From NCBI RefSeq assembly GCF_003609605.1, contig NZ_MCHY01000008.1, positions 434,001-498,000 of the forward strand: a DNA stretch of 64,000 nucleotides, read 5' to 3'. The notes beneath the pieces were generated by a model. It saw only the letters and a list, made by a program, of their open reading frames with translations, was not told the DNA's origin and ran no database searches. Shown one piece after another: positions 47,479 to 57,176 of the stretch. Positions within the stretch are counted from its first letter, which is position 1, and every line of letters begins with the position of its first letter. The stretch comes from Ammoniphilus oxalaticus. Its GTDB lineage: Bacteria > Bacillota > Bacilli > Aneurinibacillales > RAOX-1. The position numbers and the translations under genes were made by a program.

Positions 47479-48796
47479 CGAGTCGCTTGATCGATATTTA
47501 CGTCATTTGGCAATGCTTGATCCACTCAAATATAACGGCAAAGTCACACAGGTGATAGGACTGACGATTGAATCGCGCGGTCCGGAAGTGAAGATCGGTG
47601 ATCTTTGTAAACTAGCGCCGGGTGGCTCAGAGCATACAATCCATGCGGAAGTGGTCGGGTTTCGCGGTAATAATGTGTTGCTGATGCCATTGGGTGAAGT
47701 GGGAGCGATCGGACCTGGCTGCGATGTTATTTCAACAGGGCGACCGTTGACCGTAAAAGCGGGGATGGGATTGTTAGGGAAAGTGTTGGATGGTCTTGGA
47801 AATCCGCTTGATGGCTCGGAGTTACCGCCCGGTTTAAGCGATACGCCAGCTAATAATTCCCCTCCAAATCCGTTAACGCGGCCGAGAATTAAAGATCCAA
47901 TGGGAGTTGGCGTGCGAGCAATCGATTCTTTGTTAACAATTGGCAAGGGACAGCGCGTCGGCATCTTTGCGGGAAGCGGTGTCGGTAAGAGTACATTACT
48001 TGGCATGATCGCTCGCAACGCGGAGGCGGATGTAAATGTGATTGCGCTGATTGGGGAGCGGGGACGAGAAGTCGTTGATTTTATTGAACGCGACTTGGGA
48101 GATGAAGGATTAGCGAAATCGGTGGTCATCGCGGCGACCTCTGATCAACCTGCTTTGATTCGAATTAAAGGAGCGATGGTAGCGACGGCAATTGCTGAAT
48201 ATTTTCGCGACCAAGGACTACATGTCAATTTAATGATGGATTCTGTCACTCGTTTTGCGATGGCCCAGCGAGAAGTCGGACTGGCGATTGGCGAACCGCC
48301 AACAACACGCGGTTACACACCTTCTGTCTTTGCGATGTTACCGCGACTGCTTGAAAGATCAGGGATGGGTCCACGCGGCTCGATTACCGCTTTTTATACA
48401 GTGCTTGTCGATGGGGATGACATGAATGAACCGATTGCGGACGCCGCGCGCGGAATATTGGACGGGCACATTGTGTTGGACCGAAAAATTGCCACACAGG
48501 GCATGTTTCCCGCGATCAATATTTTGAGCAGTGTCAGTAGGTTGATGAAGGATATTACACCGGAATCGCACCAGCTTGCCGCTGAAAATCTTAAAAGACT
48601 ACTTGCTGTCTATGAAGAAGCGGAAGACTTGATTCATATCGGCGCATATAAAAGAGGGGCCAATCGTGAGATTGACCGCTCGATTCAATTTAAACCGTTA
48701 ATCGATCAGTTTAGAAAACAGGGGATTAGCGAACCCGCGGCATATGAACAAACGATCCATTCTTTAATTGAACAATTTGGGGTGAATCTAGCATGA
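47471..48796 (+). CDS. fliI: Flagellum-specific ATPase FliI
   Basis: F1-like ATPase of the flagellar export apparatus. It has 441 aa. Walker A GSGVGKST is at 168-175, followed by LIGERGREV and the Walker B region LMMDSVTRFAMA. It overlaps fliH by 8 nt and fliJ by 4 nt, indicating tight coupling. Confidence 0.97.
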   Translation: MNSESLDRYLRHLAMLDPLKYNGKVTQVIGLTIESRGPEVKIGDLCKLAPGGSEHTIHAEVVGFRGNNVLLMPLGEVGAIGPGCDVISTGRPLTVKAGMGLLGKVLDGLGNPLDGSELPPGLSDTPANNSPPNPLTRPRIKDPMGVGVRAIDSLLTIGKGQRVGIFAGSGVGKSTLLGMIARNAEADVNVIALIGERGREVVDFIERDLGDEGLAKSVVIAATSDQPALIRIKGAMVATAIAEYFRDQGLHVNLMMDSVTRFAMAQREVGLAIGEPPTTRGYTPSVFAMLPRLLERSGMGPRGSITAFYTVLVDGDDMNEPIADAARGILDGHIVLDRKIATQGMFPAINILSSVSRLMKDITPESHQLAAENLKRLLAVYEEAEDLIHIGAYKRGANREIDRSIQFKPLIDQFRKQGISEPAAYEQTIHSLIEQFGVNLA

Positions 48797-49239
48797 CGTT
48801 TATTTTTCCATTGCAAAAAGTGTTGGATGTAAAGGAAAAGGAAAAGCAACAAGCGCAGCAAGAACTCGGTTTTTCTTTAAAGAAACAATTGGATATCGAG
48901 GAGAACATGAACGCGCTGGCGCAACGACGCGCTTCCCTTGAATCTCGTATGTTGCAAGTGAATCAGGGCTTCCGAGCTTGCGAATTACTAGACCAGCAAC
49001 GTTATCTCACTTTTTTAGACGAAAAAATGGATCGGTTGCAAAACAATTTGCGGCAAACCGTGAAAGAAGTAGAGATAAAACAAACGGTATTAAGCGAAAA
49101 ATCCGTGGACGAGAAGGTTTGGCAAAATTGGAAACAGGAGTTGCGCGAACGTCATCAACAAGCTGTTCGCAAACAAGAGCAGGATGAACTCGATGAAATT
49201 GCGACGATCCGCTTTTTTAGAGAGCAGCGGGTCTGGTGA
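48793..49239 (+). CDS. fliJ: Flagellar export chaperone FliJ
   Basis: 148-aa, almost wholly coiled-coil protein (FIFPLQKVLDVKEKEKQQAQ at the start), the central stalk of the FliI ring. It starts at ATGA overlapping the fliI stop. Confidence 0.92.
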   Translation: MTFIFPLQKVLDVKEKEKQQAQQELGFSLKKQLDIEENMNALAQRRASLESRMLQVNQGFRACELLDQQRYLTFLDEKMDRLQNNLRQTVKEVEIKQTVLSEKSVDEKVWQNWKQELRERHQQAVRKQEQDELDEIATIRFFREQRVW

Positions 49240-49258
49240 TTGAGGAAGGTGAAAAAGG

Positions 49259-49834
49259 ATGGAACATAGGGCGGAACGGAGTAGAAGAAGGCGGGAATGG
49301 TTTCTCTATATGATCTTTTTACCGCTCTTGTTTACGGTTATTTTAACGGTCATTCTATTGCAAGTATTGGGCTACAACGTCGCTGGTCAGTTAATGAAAT
49401 GGGGACAGGCTGTTCCGTTTACGGAAAAGTTGTCTAGTTCCAACCAAACGGCAAAAGATTTGAACGAGCAAACAGAGCGACTGCTCACGGAACAACTTGA
49501 AAGATTACGAGCGGACCAAGCTGTCGAACTGCGAACTTACGAAGCGGATCTGACGGAAAAGACAGAGCAACTAGAGTCATTACTAGCAGAGAATGAGCAA
49601 TTAAGAGAGCAGTTACAAGCCGCGCAAGCAATACACCTTAAGCAGCAAGAGGTCGCTCAACTGTATGCGTCGATGTCAGCGAGTAAAGCCGCGCCGATTA
49701 TGGAAAAGTTACCAATCGAGCAAACGGTAAAAATATTAAGTTTGTTGAAAAAGGAAGAACGAAGCTCGATTTTGGCTCGGTTGAACCCTGAACTGGCCGC
49801 AAATTTAACGACAAAACTTTTGGAAGGCGAGTAA
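49259..49834 (+). CDS. MotE-like (YlxF) membrane protein with MgtE N-terminal-type domain
   Basis: 191 aa. Basic N-terminus, one transmembrane helix (about 15-38), a coiled coil (about 70-130) and a C-terminal helical domain (MEKLPIEQTVKILSLLKKEERSS) of the MgtE-N type. The same architecture occurs in B. subtilis YlxF at this position and in rhizobial MotE. Precise function in Bacilli is unknown; a chaperone or hook-related role has been proposed for relatives. In B. subtilis fliK-flgD-flgE follow; here flbD does. Confidence 0.85.
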   Translation: MEHRAERSRRRREWFLYMIFLPLLFTVILTVILLQVLGYNVAGQLMKWGQAVPFTEKLSSSNQTAKDLNEQTERLLTEQLERLRADQAVELRTYEADLTEKTEQLESLLAENEQLREQLQAAQAIHLKQQEVAQLYASMSASKAAPIMEKLPIEQTVKILSLLKKEERSSILARLNPELAANLTTKLLEGE

Positions 49835-49843
49835 CGGATACGT

Positions 49844-50035
49844 ATGATCGAACTGACAAAATGGAGCGGGGCTAAGTTTATGTTAAATGTGTGGCACATT
49901 GAGCAAATCGAGGAATCACCTGATACGCTAATCGTGCTCATCAATGGGAAAAGGTTGATTGTGAAAGAATCGGCGGAAGAGGTCACGGCTCGGGCGAATC
50001 AGTTTTTCAAAGAGATCCAAAGCCGTCCAAGATAG
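49844..50035 (+). CDS. swrD: FlbD/SwrD family flagellar protein
   Basis: 63 aa. Typical pattern: MIELT at the start, a central VWHIEQIEESPDTLIVLINGK and a helical tail with KESAEEV. In B. subtilis SwrD raises motor power for swarming. It normally follows flgE; here the preceding hook genes are missing, so this gene marks the place where they would stand. Confidence 0.88.
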   Translation: MIELTKWSGAKFMLNVWHIEQIEESPDTLIVLINGKRLIVKESAEEVTARANQFFKEIQSRPR

Positions 50036-50054
50036 AAAGGAGCGGGAGTAGCGA

Positions 50055-50390
50055 ATGAGTAACGTAGAGAAGAATGTGAGACTAGTTCAATTTTCACCGT
50101 TTTCAGAAGATGAGGAGTTAGCCGCGGGAACGCGTCCATTAAGTATGCTGCTAGATATTCCGCTGGAGGTTGCGGTGGAGTTGGGACGCGCGAGTCTACC
50201 GGTCAAAGAAATTTTGGAATGGGAACCAGGCTCTATTTTTGCGTTGAATAAATTGGCTGGCGAAGCGGTTGACTTAAAGGTAAATAACCAGCAAATCGCG
50301 AAAGGGGAAGTCCTCGTGCTCGATGATAACTTCGGGGTTCGGATTACGGAAGTTGTTAGTGAACGGGAAAGACTGAACCGATTAAAATGA
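50055..50390 (+). CDS. fliN: Flagellar motor switch protein FliN (short form)
   Basis: 111 aa with a single SpoA (FliN/FliM C-terminal) domain: MLLDIPLEVAVELGRASLPVKEIL, GSIFALNKLAGEAVDL and VLVLDDNFGVRITEV. It lacks the long N-terminal CheC-like phosphatase part of B. subtilis FliY. FliM, which should contact FliG and bind FliN, is not next to it. GAAAGGAGCGGG lies about 8 nt before the ATG. Confidence 0.9.
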   Translation: MSNVEKNVRLVQFSPFSEDEELAAGTRPLSMLLDIPLEVAVELGRASLPVKEILEWEPGSIFALNKLAGEAVDLKVNNQQIAKGEVLVLDDNFGVRITEVVSERERLNRLK

Positions 50391-50406
50391 AAGACAGGAC
50401 ACCGAA

Positions 50407-51051
50407 ATGAAACAAAACAAATGGATCGCACTGCTAGCCATTTTTTTATTAATCCAATTCGGATCAACAGCAGCGAGCGCTGGACAACCGAATTCCGTAT
50501 ACGATGCCATTGAAAATCAAAATGGAGAGGCCAATCCACAAATGAACGAGGAACAACCGCTCGTTTCCGCGGAAGCAAATGTCTCTTTTTATCCATTCTT
50601 GGTCAAATTAATCGTTTCGCTTATTTTCATTGTTTTATTGATCTATCTTGTCCTTAAATTTTGGGCGGATCGGATGCGCGGGATGCAAGCGAAGGGACCG
50701 TTTCTCGTGTTAGGCGGTTGCGCTCTTGGAGCGAATCGTTCACTGCAAGCCGTGATGATCGGGAAAACGATTTATTTGTTAGGTGTCGGGGAAAATGTGC
50801 AACTTATTCGGCAAATATCCGAGGGGGACGAATATGAGCTGATTATGAGTAGCTTTGAGAGCAGTCAGATGCAGAGCGGGAGTTTGTGGGATGCAAACAA
50901 TTGGCTCAAAAAAAGAACGAACCCGTCGGAAAACAACAATCATTGGGAAGATCAATTACAAGCCCAATTAAACGCGATGGAAGAAGATCAGTCAGCGGAG
51001 GCCAACGCGTGGATGGCTCAGTTGCAAAAAGGGGAGCGTCGCCAATCGTGA
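50407..51051 (+). CDS. fliO: Flagellar biosynthetic protein FliO (FliZ)
   Basis: 214 aa. A signal peptide (about 1-25, ending ASAG), a short extracellular linker, one transmembrane helix (about 64-84), then a cytoplasmic FliO domain with LVLGGCALGANRSLQAVMIG. It helps assemble the FliP ring. It overlaps fliP by 4 nt (GTGA). Confidence 0.92.
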   Translation: MKQNKWIALLAIFLLIQFGSTAASAGQPNSVYDAIENQNGEANPQMNEEQPLVSAEANVSFYPFLVKLIVSLIFIVLLIYLVLKFWADRMRGMQAKGPFLVLGGCALGANRSLQAVMIGKTIYLLGVGENVQLIRQISEGDEYELIMSSFESSQMQSGSLWDANNWLKKRTNPSENNNHWEDQLQAQLNAMEEDQSAEANAWMAQLQKGERRQS

Positions 51052-51785
51052 AAAAACAGTGGTTGTTATTCCCGTTGTTGGTGGTGATTGGGACCAATGT
51101 CGCCCATGCTCAGCCATTGCCCGGATTGAATGTGAATATGGGAGCAACCGACGACCCGCAGGGTGTCGCCTTAACATTGCGGATCTTGTTGTTACTCACA
51201 GTGTTGTCGATCGCGCCCGCGATCATGGTGCTGATGACGAGTTTTACGCGGATCGTGATCGTGCTTTCATTTACACGGAATGCGCTTGGGGTTCAGCAAA
51301 TGCCGCCAAATCAGGTGATGGTCGGGCTCGCTTTTTTCCTTACCTTTTTTATTATGGCGCCGACTTTTACACAGATCAATGAAACAGCTCTGCAACCTTA
51401 TATAAGTGGAACGTTAACTCAAGAAGAAGCTTTTGATCAGGCTTCAGCTCCTTTGAAAGAATTTATGGCGAAACATACGCGGACGAAAGATCTTGCTTTA
51501 TTCTCCGAGTACAATCAGACAGGGCCGTACGCGAGTATCGAAGAAATTCCGTTGACAACACTCGTGCCAGCTTTTGCGATTAGTGAGCTGAAAACCGCTT
51601 TTCAAATGGGTTTTATCATCTTCGTCCCTTTTTTAGTGATCGATATGGTCGTCGCCAGTATTTTGATGGCGATGGGGATGATGATGTTGCCGCCGGTCAT
51701 GATCTCGCTACCGTTTAAAGTATTACTGTTTGTGCTAGTCGATGGCTGGTACTTAGTCGTGCGTTCATTGTTGATCAGTTTCTAG
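51048..51785 (+). CDS. fliP: Flagellar type III export gate protein FliP
   Basis: 245 aa from a GTG overlapping the fliO stop, with GGGGAG 12 nt upstream. The cleavable signal peptide (MKKQWLLFPLLVVIGTNVAHA) ends near residue 21, as usual for FliP, and is followed by four membrane segments and the conserved MTSFTRIVIVLSFTRNALG. The frame runs further upstream inside fliO, but that part has no FliP similarity. Confidence 0.96.
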   Translation: MKKQWLLFPLLVVIGTNVAHAQPLPGLNVNMGATDDPQGVALTLRILLLLTVLSIAPAIMVLMTSFTRIVIVLSFTRNALGVQQMPPNQVMVGLAFFLTFFIMAPTFTQINETALQPYISGTLTQEEAFDQASAPLKEFMAKHTRTKDLALFSEYNQTGPYASIEEIPLTTLVPAFAISELKTAFQMGFIIFVPFLVIDMVVASILMAMGMMMLPPVMISLPFKVLLFVLVDGWYLVVRSLLISF

Positions 51786-51801
51786 GAGGGGGGGCCCCGG
51801 G

Positions 51802-52071
51802 ATGGGTTCGGATGTCGTGCTTCGTATTGCGGAAAATACGGTTCAGCTTATTTTAATGCTTGTGTTGCCGATCTGTGGAATCGCGTTAGCGGTCGGCTTG
51901 TTGGTCAGCATTTTTCAAGCGACAACGCAAATTCAAGAGCAAACGTTAGCATTCGTGCCAAAAATTATCGCTGTATTTTTAGCCATCTTATTTTTCGGCT
52001 CCTGGATGTTAAGACAGCTCGTTGATTTTTCAGCCGGGCTGTTGAGTGAATTGTACCGGTATATCGGGTGA
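51802..52071 (+). CDS. fliQ: Flagellar export gate protein FliQ
   Basis: 89 aa, two transmembrane helices joined by the conserved loop SIFQATTQIQEQTLAFVPKI. It follows fliP by 16 nt with a very G-rich ribosome site. Confidence 0.96.
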   Translation: MGSDVVLRIAENTVQLILMLVLPICGIALAVGLLVSIFQATTQIQEQTLAFVPKIIAVFLAILFFGSWMLRQLVDFSAGLLSELYRYIG

Positions 52072-52076
52072 TTACG

Positions 52077-52850
52077 ATGGATTGGTTAAATCTACTTCCG
52101 TTTTTCTTGCTCGTGTTCGTCCGCATCACCGCTTTTTTTGTAGCGGCTCCGATTTTAATGATGCGCGATATACCCGTTCCATTTAAAGTCGGTCTTGCCT
52201 TTTTTCTTGCCTTGATCACGTTGTCGATTCATAGTGGGCAAGAGGTGTTACCGTTGGAACCGCTTTTTTGGTTGTTGCTTTTAAAGGAAGTGATCGTCGG
52301 GCTCTGTCTCGGCTTTACAGCATCTTTAATTTTGTATGCAGTCCAAGTGGCAGGAATTTTCATCGATATGCAAATCGGCTTCACGATCGCCAATGTGATG
52401 GATCCGCAAACAGGGGTGCAGACTCCAATCACTGGACGTCTGAAATACGTGTTCGCGATTTTGTTGTTACTCTCCTTAAACGGTCATCATTTGTTGATCA
52501 GAGGCATTTTCACGAGTTTCGAATGGATTGCAGTTGATGCTTGGATTCCAGCGTTAGGCAACGGACACGTATCTGCCTTGTTGGCGGAAGCGCTTAGTCA
52601 CATGTTTCAAGCTGCCTTTTTAATCTCAATTCCGATTGCGGGAACCTTGTTTCTCGTCGACGTTGCTCTTGGAATTGTCGCTAAAACGGTGCCGCAAATG
52701 AACGTGTTTGTAGTCGGCTTACCTTTGAAAATGTTAGTTAACTTTATGCTGCTGTTATTCGCATTGCCCGCATTGTTTTTTGCGTTTCGAAAATTGTTCG
52801 CCGATCTATTCGAGTCGATGCTTGCAATGATCAGGATCATGGGGGGGTAG
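52077..52850 (+). CDS. fliR: Flagellar export gate protein FliR
   Basis: 257 aa with six membrane segments, starting MDWLNLLPFFLLVFVRI, which aligns with other FliR starts. GGGTGA lies 5 nt before this ATG; a GTG three codons earlier overlaps the fliQ stop and is the alternative. Conserved GFTIANVMDPQ in the middle. Confidence 0.95.
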   Translation: MDWLNLLPFFLLVFVRITAFFVAAPILMMRDIPVPFKVGLAFFLALITLSIHSGQEVLPLEPLFWLLLLKEVIVGLCLGFTASLILYAVQVAGIFIDMQIGFTIANVMDPQTGVQTPITGRLKYVFAILLLLSLNGHHLLIRGIFTSFEWIAVDAWIPALGNGHVSALLAEALSHMFQAAFLISIPIAGTLFLVDVALGIVAKTVPQMNVFVVGLPLKMLVNFMLLLFALPALFFAFRKLFADLFESMLAMIRIMGG

Positions 52851-52857
52851 CGGTTAG

Positions 52858-53946
52858 ATGAAAGCCATACGGTATCCGCTGAATCTCCAATTTTTTGCCC
52901 AAGAGAAAACAGAACAGGCAACACCGCGTAAGTTACAGGATGCGCGTGAAAAGGGACAGGTAGCGAGGAGTCAAGAGCTGCCATCCTCGATCATTTTGTT
53001 GTTTGTTGTGCTTGCTTTGTGGCTGTTTGGCGGTTTTTTTACGCGCCACTTGTCTGAGATGATTCAGCGCAGCTTTTCGGAATATGCGCTATGGCAACTC
53101 ACAATTCAAACGACCGATATGCTGTTTAAACAATTGGTCTGGGAAGCGTTTAAGCTGCTGCTGCCGATTTTCCTAATCACAGTCATTGCGGGACTTGCCT
53201 CGAACTTAGCTCAGATCGGTTTTTTATTTACAACGGAACCATTGCAATTAAAAATCGAGAAATTAAACCCGATCGAAGGGGCTAAGCGTATTTTATCTTT
53301 GCGTTCCATCGTGGAACTTTTTAAGTCCATTTTTAAGATCTTAATAACATCTTCGGTGGCAATCTATATTTTGTGGGGGGCCCGCGATCAATTTCTCGCC
53401 TTACCGCAAAAAGGAGTCGGTCACTCAGCTCAATTCCTCGGTATGACGATTATTAAGTTGGGCGTCACGATTGCGCTGTTGCTGTTTGTGTTAGCGATTT
53501 TAGATTTCATGTATCAGCGTTATGACCATGCGAAACGATTGCGGATGTCGAAGCAAGAAATTAAGGATGAGTATAAAAAGGCGGAAGGCGATCCGCTGAT
53601 CAAGTCAAAGATTAAAGAAAAACAGCGCCAGATGTCGATGAGTCGGATGATGAATGAAGTGTTAAAGGCGGATGTTGTGATTACGAATCCAACCCATTAT
53701 GCGGTGGCGATTGCGTACAAGGCGGATGAAATGAGCGCCCCGACGATTGTCGCCAAAGGAAAAGGATTCGTCGCCTTGAAATTAAAGGAAACAGCCCGTG
53801 AAAATGGGATTATAACGATGGAAAACAAACCGCTAGCCCGAGCGTTGTATGCCCACGCGGAAATTGGGGATCAAGTGCCAGAAGATTTATATAAGGCAGT
53901 GGCGGAAGTGCTCGCTTATGTTTACCGTCTACAAGGTAAAGTGTAG
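52858..53946 (+). CDS. flhB: Flagellar export switch protein FlhB
   Basis: 362 aa. Four transmembrane helices, then a cytoplasmic domain with the autocleavage motif NPTH at 277-280 (VVITNPTHYAVA). Cleavage there switches export from hook to filament subunits; that switch needs FliK, which is not encoded in this window. It begins seven nt after fliR. Confidence 0.97.
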   Translation: MKAIRYPLNLQFFAQEKTEQATPRKLQDAREKGQVARSQELPSSIILLFVVLALWLFGGFFTRHLSEMIQRSFSEYALWQLTIQTTDMLFKQLVWEAFKLLLPIFLITVIAGLASNLAQIGFLFTTEPLQLKIEKLNPIEGAKRILSLRSIVELFKSIFKILITSSVAIYILWGARDQFLALPQKGVGHSAQFLGMTIIKLGVTIALLLFVLAILDFMYQRYDHAKRLRMSKQEIKDEYKKAEGDPLIKSKIKEKQRQMSMSRMMNEVLKADVVITNPTHYAVAIAYKADEMSAPTIVAKGKGFVALKLKETARENGIITMENKPLARALYAHAEIGDQVPEDLYKAVAEVLAYVYRLQGKV

Positions 53947-53973
53947 TGAAACAGGGGAGAAGGTGAGGAGTGT

Positions 53974-56007
53974 ATGAAAGCAAAAGATTTATCGATATTG
54001 GCCGTCGTTATAATGATCGTCGTGATGATGGTCATCCCGCTGCCAACCTTTCTCTTGGACTTTTTGTTAATTATTAACATTTCCGTCTCGTTAACGATTT
54101 TACTCGTCGGGATGAATACGAGAGAGCCTTTGGAGTTCTCCGTCTTTCCTTCGATGTTGTTGTTGACCACTTTGTTCCGTTTAGCGTTAAACGTTTCGAC
54201 AACGCGTTCGATCCTAAAAAACGCGGATGGCGGACGGGTAATTGAAACGTTCGGCTCCTTTGTTGTCGGAGGGAATTACGTTGTTGGTTTCGTTATCTTT
54301 TTGATCCTGATCATTATTCAATTTATCGTTATTACAAAAGGATCGGAACGGGTAGCGGAAGTAGCGGCTCGGTTTACGCTTGACGCAATGCCAGGTAAAC
54401 AAATGAGTATCGATGCGGACCTGAATACTGGGATCATCAATGAACACGAAGCGCGCAATAGAAGACGGACGGTTGAACGTGAAGCCGATTTTTATGGCGC
54501 GATGGATGGAGCGAGCAAATTCGTCAAAGGGGACGCGATTGCTGGTATTATCATTTTCATTATTAACGTCCTTGGCGGATTTGTGATTGGCATGACCATC
54601 CATGACATGGGCTTTGCAGAAGCCGCAAGCACATTTACTTTGCTTTCAATCGGGGATGGATTAGTCAGTCAGATTCCGGCGCTCTTGATTTCAACCGCGA
54701 CAGGGATCGTCGTAACACGGGCCGCTTCAGAAGGAAATTTAGGGGAAGACATTACGGAGCAAATTTTTGCTTTTCCAAAATTGCTTTATGTTGTTGCCGC
54801 GGCGTTGTGCTTACTCGGCATTTTCACGCCAATTGGAAAAGTGACGACGTGGTCAATTGCAGGCCTGATCGCTTTTCTTGCTTTCCAAATGACGCGAACG
54901 AAACAAAAAATGGATGAAGAAGCGGTTGTTGAACAGGAGGAAGGGGAAATCGACGATGTGCGTCGACCCGAAAACGTCGTCAACTTGCTGCAGGTCGATC
55001 CGCTTGAATTTGAGTTTGGCTACGGATTGATTCCGCTCGCGGACGCGAATCAAGGGGGAGACTTACTTGATCGAATCGTCATGATCAGACGGCAATTTGC
55101 GTTAGACCTCGGGTTCGTTGTTCCCGTGATTCGGATTCGGGATAACATTCAACTGCAGCCGAATCAATATGTGATTAAGTTAAAAGGAAATGAAATTGCT
55201 GCAGGAGAAATTATGCTCGATCACTATTTAGCGATGAGTCACGGACTCGAAGACGATGAAATAGTCGGGATCGATACCGTTGAACCTGCTTTTGGGATGC
55301 CTGCCTTGTGGGTCAATGAAGAAATGAAGGAGCGGGCGGAAATGCTCGGGTATACGATTGTTGACCCGCCGTCGGTTGTTGCCACACATCTAACGGAAGT
55401 GATCAAAAAGCACGCTCATGAGATTTTGACTCGTCAAGCGACGAAGCAGTTACTCGACCATTTACAAGAAACGCATGCCTCACTCGTGGAAGAGTTGGTG
55501 CCGAATCAAATGTCAGTAGGGGAAGTGCAGAAAGTGTTGCAAAACTTGCTGCGTGAAAAAGTATCGATTCGTGACCTGACAACGATTGTCGAAACACTGG
55601 CCGATTATGCCCAGTATACGAAAAACCCGCAAGTGCTCACTGAATATGCCCGCCAGGCATTAGCAAGACAAATTACGCAGCAGTTTTCTCGGGCGGGAGA
55701 GCCGTTGCAAGTGTTGACGGCGGGAGCCGATTTAGAGAAAAAGATTGCGGATAGTATCCAACAGACGGAGCAAGGACAGTACTTGGCGATGGATCCGGAA
55801 ACGACCCAGCGCTGCTACGAAGTGTTGGAAGAACAGATTCAGCGTTCGTTGAACATGGGCAATCAGCCGATTTTAGTGACTGGACCGACAACGCGGATGT
55901 ATATCCGTCAACTGGTCGAACGAATTATGCCTGACGTGCCTGTGCTTTCTTATAACGAGTTGTTGCCGGATATCGAAGTACAAAATATTGGGGTGGTCAA
56001 TCTATGA
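53974..56007 (+). CDS. flhA: Flagellar export apparatus protein FlhA
   Basis: 677 aa. An N-terminal half with about eight membrane segments and the conserved FHIPEP-family cytoplasmic loop (RFTLDAMPGKQMSIDADLN), then a C-terminal cytoplasmic domain that docks chaperones. It overlaps flhF by 4 nt (ATGA). Confidence 0.98.
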   Translation: MKAKDLSILAVVIMIVVMMVIPLPTFLLDFLLIINISVSLTILLVGMNTREPLEFSVFPSMLLLTTLFRLALNVSTTRSILKNADGGRVIETFGSFVVGGNYVVGFVIFLILIIIQFIVITKGSERVAEVAARFTLDAMPGKQMSIDADLNTGIINEHEARNRRRTVEREADFYGAMDGASKFVKGDAIAGIIIFIINVLGGFVIGMTIHDMGFAEAASTFTLLSIGDGLVSQIPALLISTATGIVVTRAASEGNLGEDITEQIFAFPKLLYVVAAALCLLGIFTPIGKVTTWSIAGLIAFLAFQMTRTKQKMDEEAVVEQEEGEIDDVRRPENVVNLLQVDPLEFEFGYGLIPLADANQGGDLLDRIVMIRRQFALDLGFVVPVIRIRDNIQLQPNQYVIKLKGNEIAAGEIMLDHYLAMSHGLEDDEIVGIDTVEPAFGMPALWVNEEMKERAEMLGYTIVDPPSVVATHLTEVIKKHAHEILTRQATKQLLDHLQETHASLVEELVPNQMSVGEVQKVLQNLLREKVSIRDLTTIVETLADYAQYTKNPQVLTEYARQALARQITQQFSRAGEPLQVLTAGADLEKKIADSIQQTEQGQYLAMDPETTQRCYEVLEEQIQRSLNMGNQPILVTGPTTRMYIRQLVERIMPDVPVLSYNELLPDIEVQNIGVVNL

Positions 56008-57176
56008 AGGTAAAAAAATATGTCGTTGATTCGATGCCTGCTGCCCTGCAAAAGATTCGAGTGGAATTAGGCGATCAAGCTGTTATTTTAAACACGAAAG
56101 AAATACGTACGGGGGGCCTTTTCGGTTTGTTTGCGAAGCGTCAGTTAGAAGTGGTCGCTGCCGTCCGCAAATCAACCGAAAAACCATCCGCTACCGTCGC
56201 AACGATGCCACCACCAGCAAAGCAACGGGGGGAGGGGGCGCCTCTCTCCAACACCGTCGGCAAGCCCGCGTCGCAACAGGCAGACTCTCAAGTGATGCGT
56301 GAGTTAAAAGGGATGAAAGAAATGTTGGCTGGAGTTCTTTCCGCTAATCAGACTGGAACGAAGGCGCCGCTACCGCTGCAACCGTGGATCCAGAGACTTA
56401 AAGAACAAGAAGTCGACGGGCAAGTCATCCAATTTTTCGTAGAGCAAATTACGCGCCAAAGCCCCTCACTTGTTGAGGCGGAAGTAAAGCAAACGCTGTT
56501 CACTCAACTGCAGAAACTCATCGCGGAAGGCAGTTTGGAGCAACCGAGGCTTGATCCTTCCGTTAATTTGGTTAGCTTTGTGGGGCCAACTGGCGTCGGT
56601 AAAACGACGACGATTGCTAAAGTCGCATCGGAACAAGTGCTAAACCATAACCGGCGTGTCGGGCTCGTTACGACGGATACATACCGAATTGCGGCAGTTG
56701 AACAGTTGAAAACGTACGCCAATATTTTAAACATTCCAATCGAAACCGTGTTCTCTCCAGAAGGTTTAAAGAAGGCAATCAAAAATTTGCAAGACTGTGA
56801 CTTGATCTTGATGGATACCGCGGGGAGAAACTATCAAGATCAACAGTATATTGATGAAATTAGCAATTATTTGCAAGGCGCGATCACGCAAGAAAACTAT
56901 TTGGTGTTAAGTTTGACCGCAAAATATGGTGATCTGAAGCAGATTGTCGATAATTTTCAAACCGTGCCCATCGATAAGCTGATCTTAACTAAATTTGATG
57001 AGACAACAACATATGGGGCCCTTGTCAACTTGATGTATCACTATCCTTATCCAGTTGCCTACGTAACAACGGGACAGAGCGTGCCTGAAGACATCAGCCG
57101 AATAGCGCCTGCGAAAATCGCGAAATTGATGCTAGGAGTTGAACAGCATGATCTCGGACCAAGCCCAGCATCTTAG
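56004..57176 (+). CDS. flhF: Flagellar biosynthesis GTPase FlhF
   Basis: SRP-type GTPase that sets flagellar position and number. It has 390 aa: a basic/proline-rich B domain, an N domain, then the G domain with [10 protein letters not shown] (194-203), DTAGR and TKFDE. Its 3' end overlaps flhG by about 29 nt. Confidence 0.96.
   Translation: MKVKKYVVDSMPAALQKIRVELGDQAVILNTKEIRTGGLFGLFAKRQLEVVAAVRKSTEKPSATVATMPPPAKQRGEGAPLSNTVGKPASQQADSQVMRELKGMKEMLAGVLSANQTGTKAPLPLQPWIQRLKEQEVDGQVIQFFVEQITRQSPSLVEAEVKQTLFTQLQKLIAEGSLEQPRLDPSVNLVSFVGPTGVGKTTTIAKVASEQVLNHNRRVGLVTTDTYRIAAVEQLKTYANILNIPIETVFSPEGLKKAIKNLQDCDLILMDTAGRNYQDQQYIDEISNYLQGAITQENYLVLSLTAKYGDLKQIVDNFQTVPIDKLILTKFDETTTYGALVNLMYHYPYPVAYVTTGQSVPEDISRIAPAKIAKLMLGVEQHDLGPSPAS

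Noticed and set aside
47503-48129. 208-codon open frame antisense to fliI
   Set aside because: Low-complexity Ser/Pro/Thr-rich translation mirroring the sense codon bias, no ribosome site and no family. It is a shadow of fliI.
50886-51047. Longer FliP reading frame starting inside fliO
   Set aside because: The upstream part is out of frame with fliO and has no FliP similarity. The GTG overlapping the fliO stop gives a normal signal peptide.
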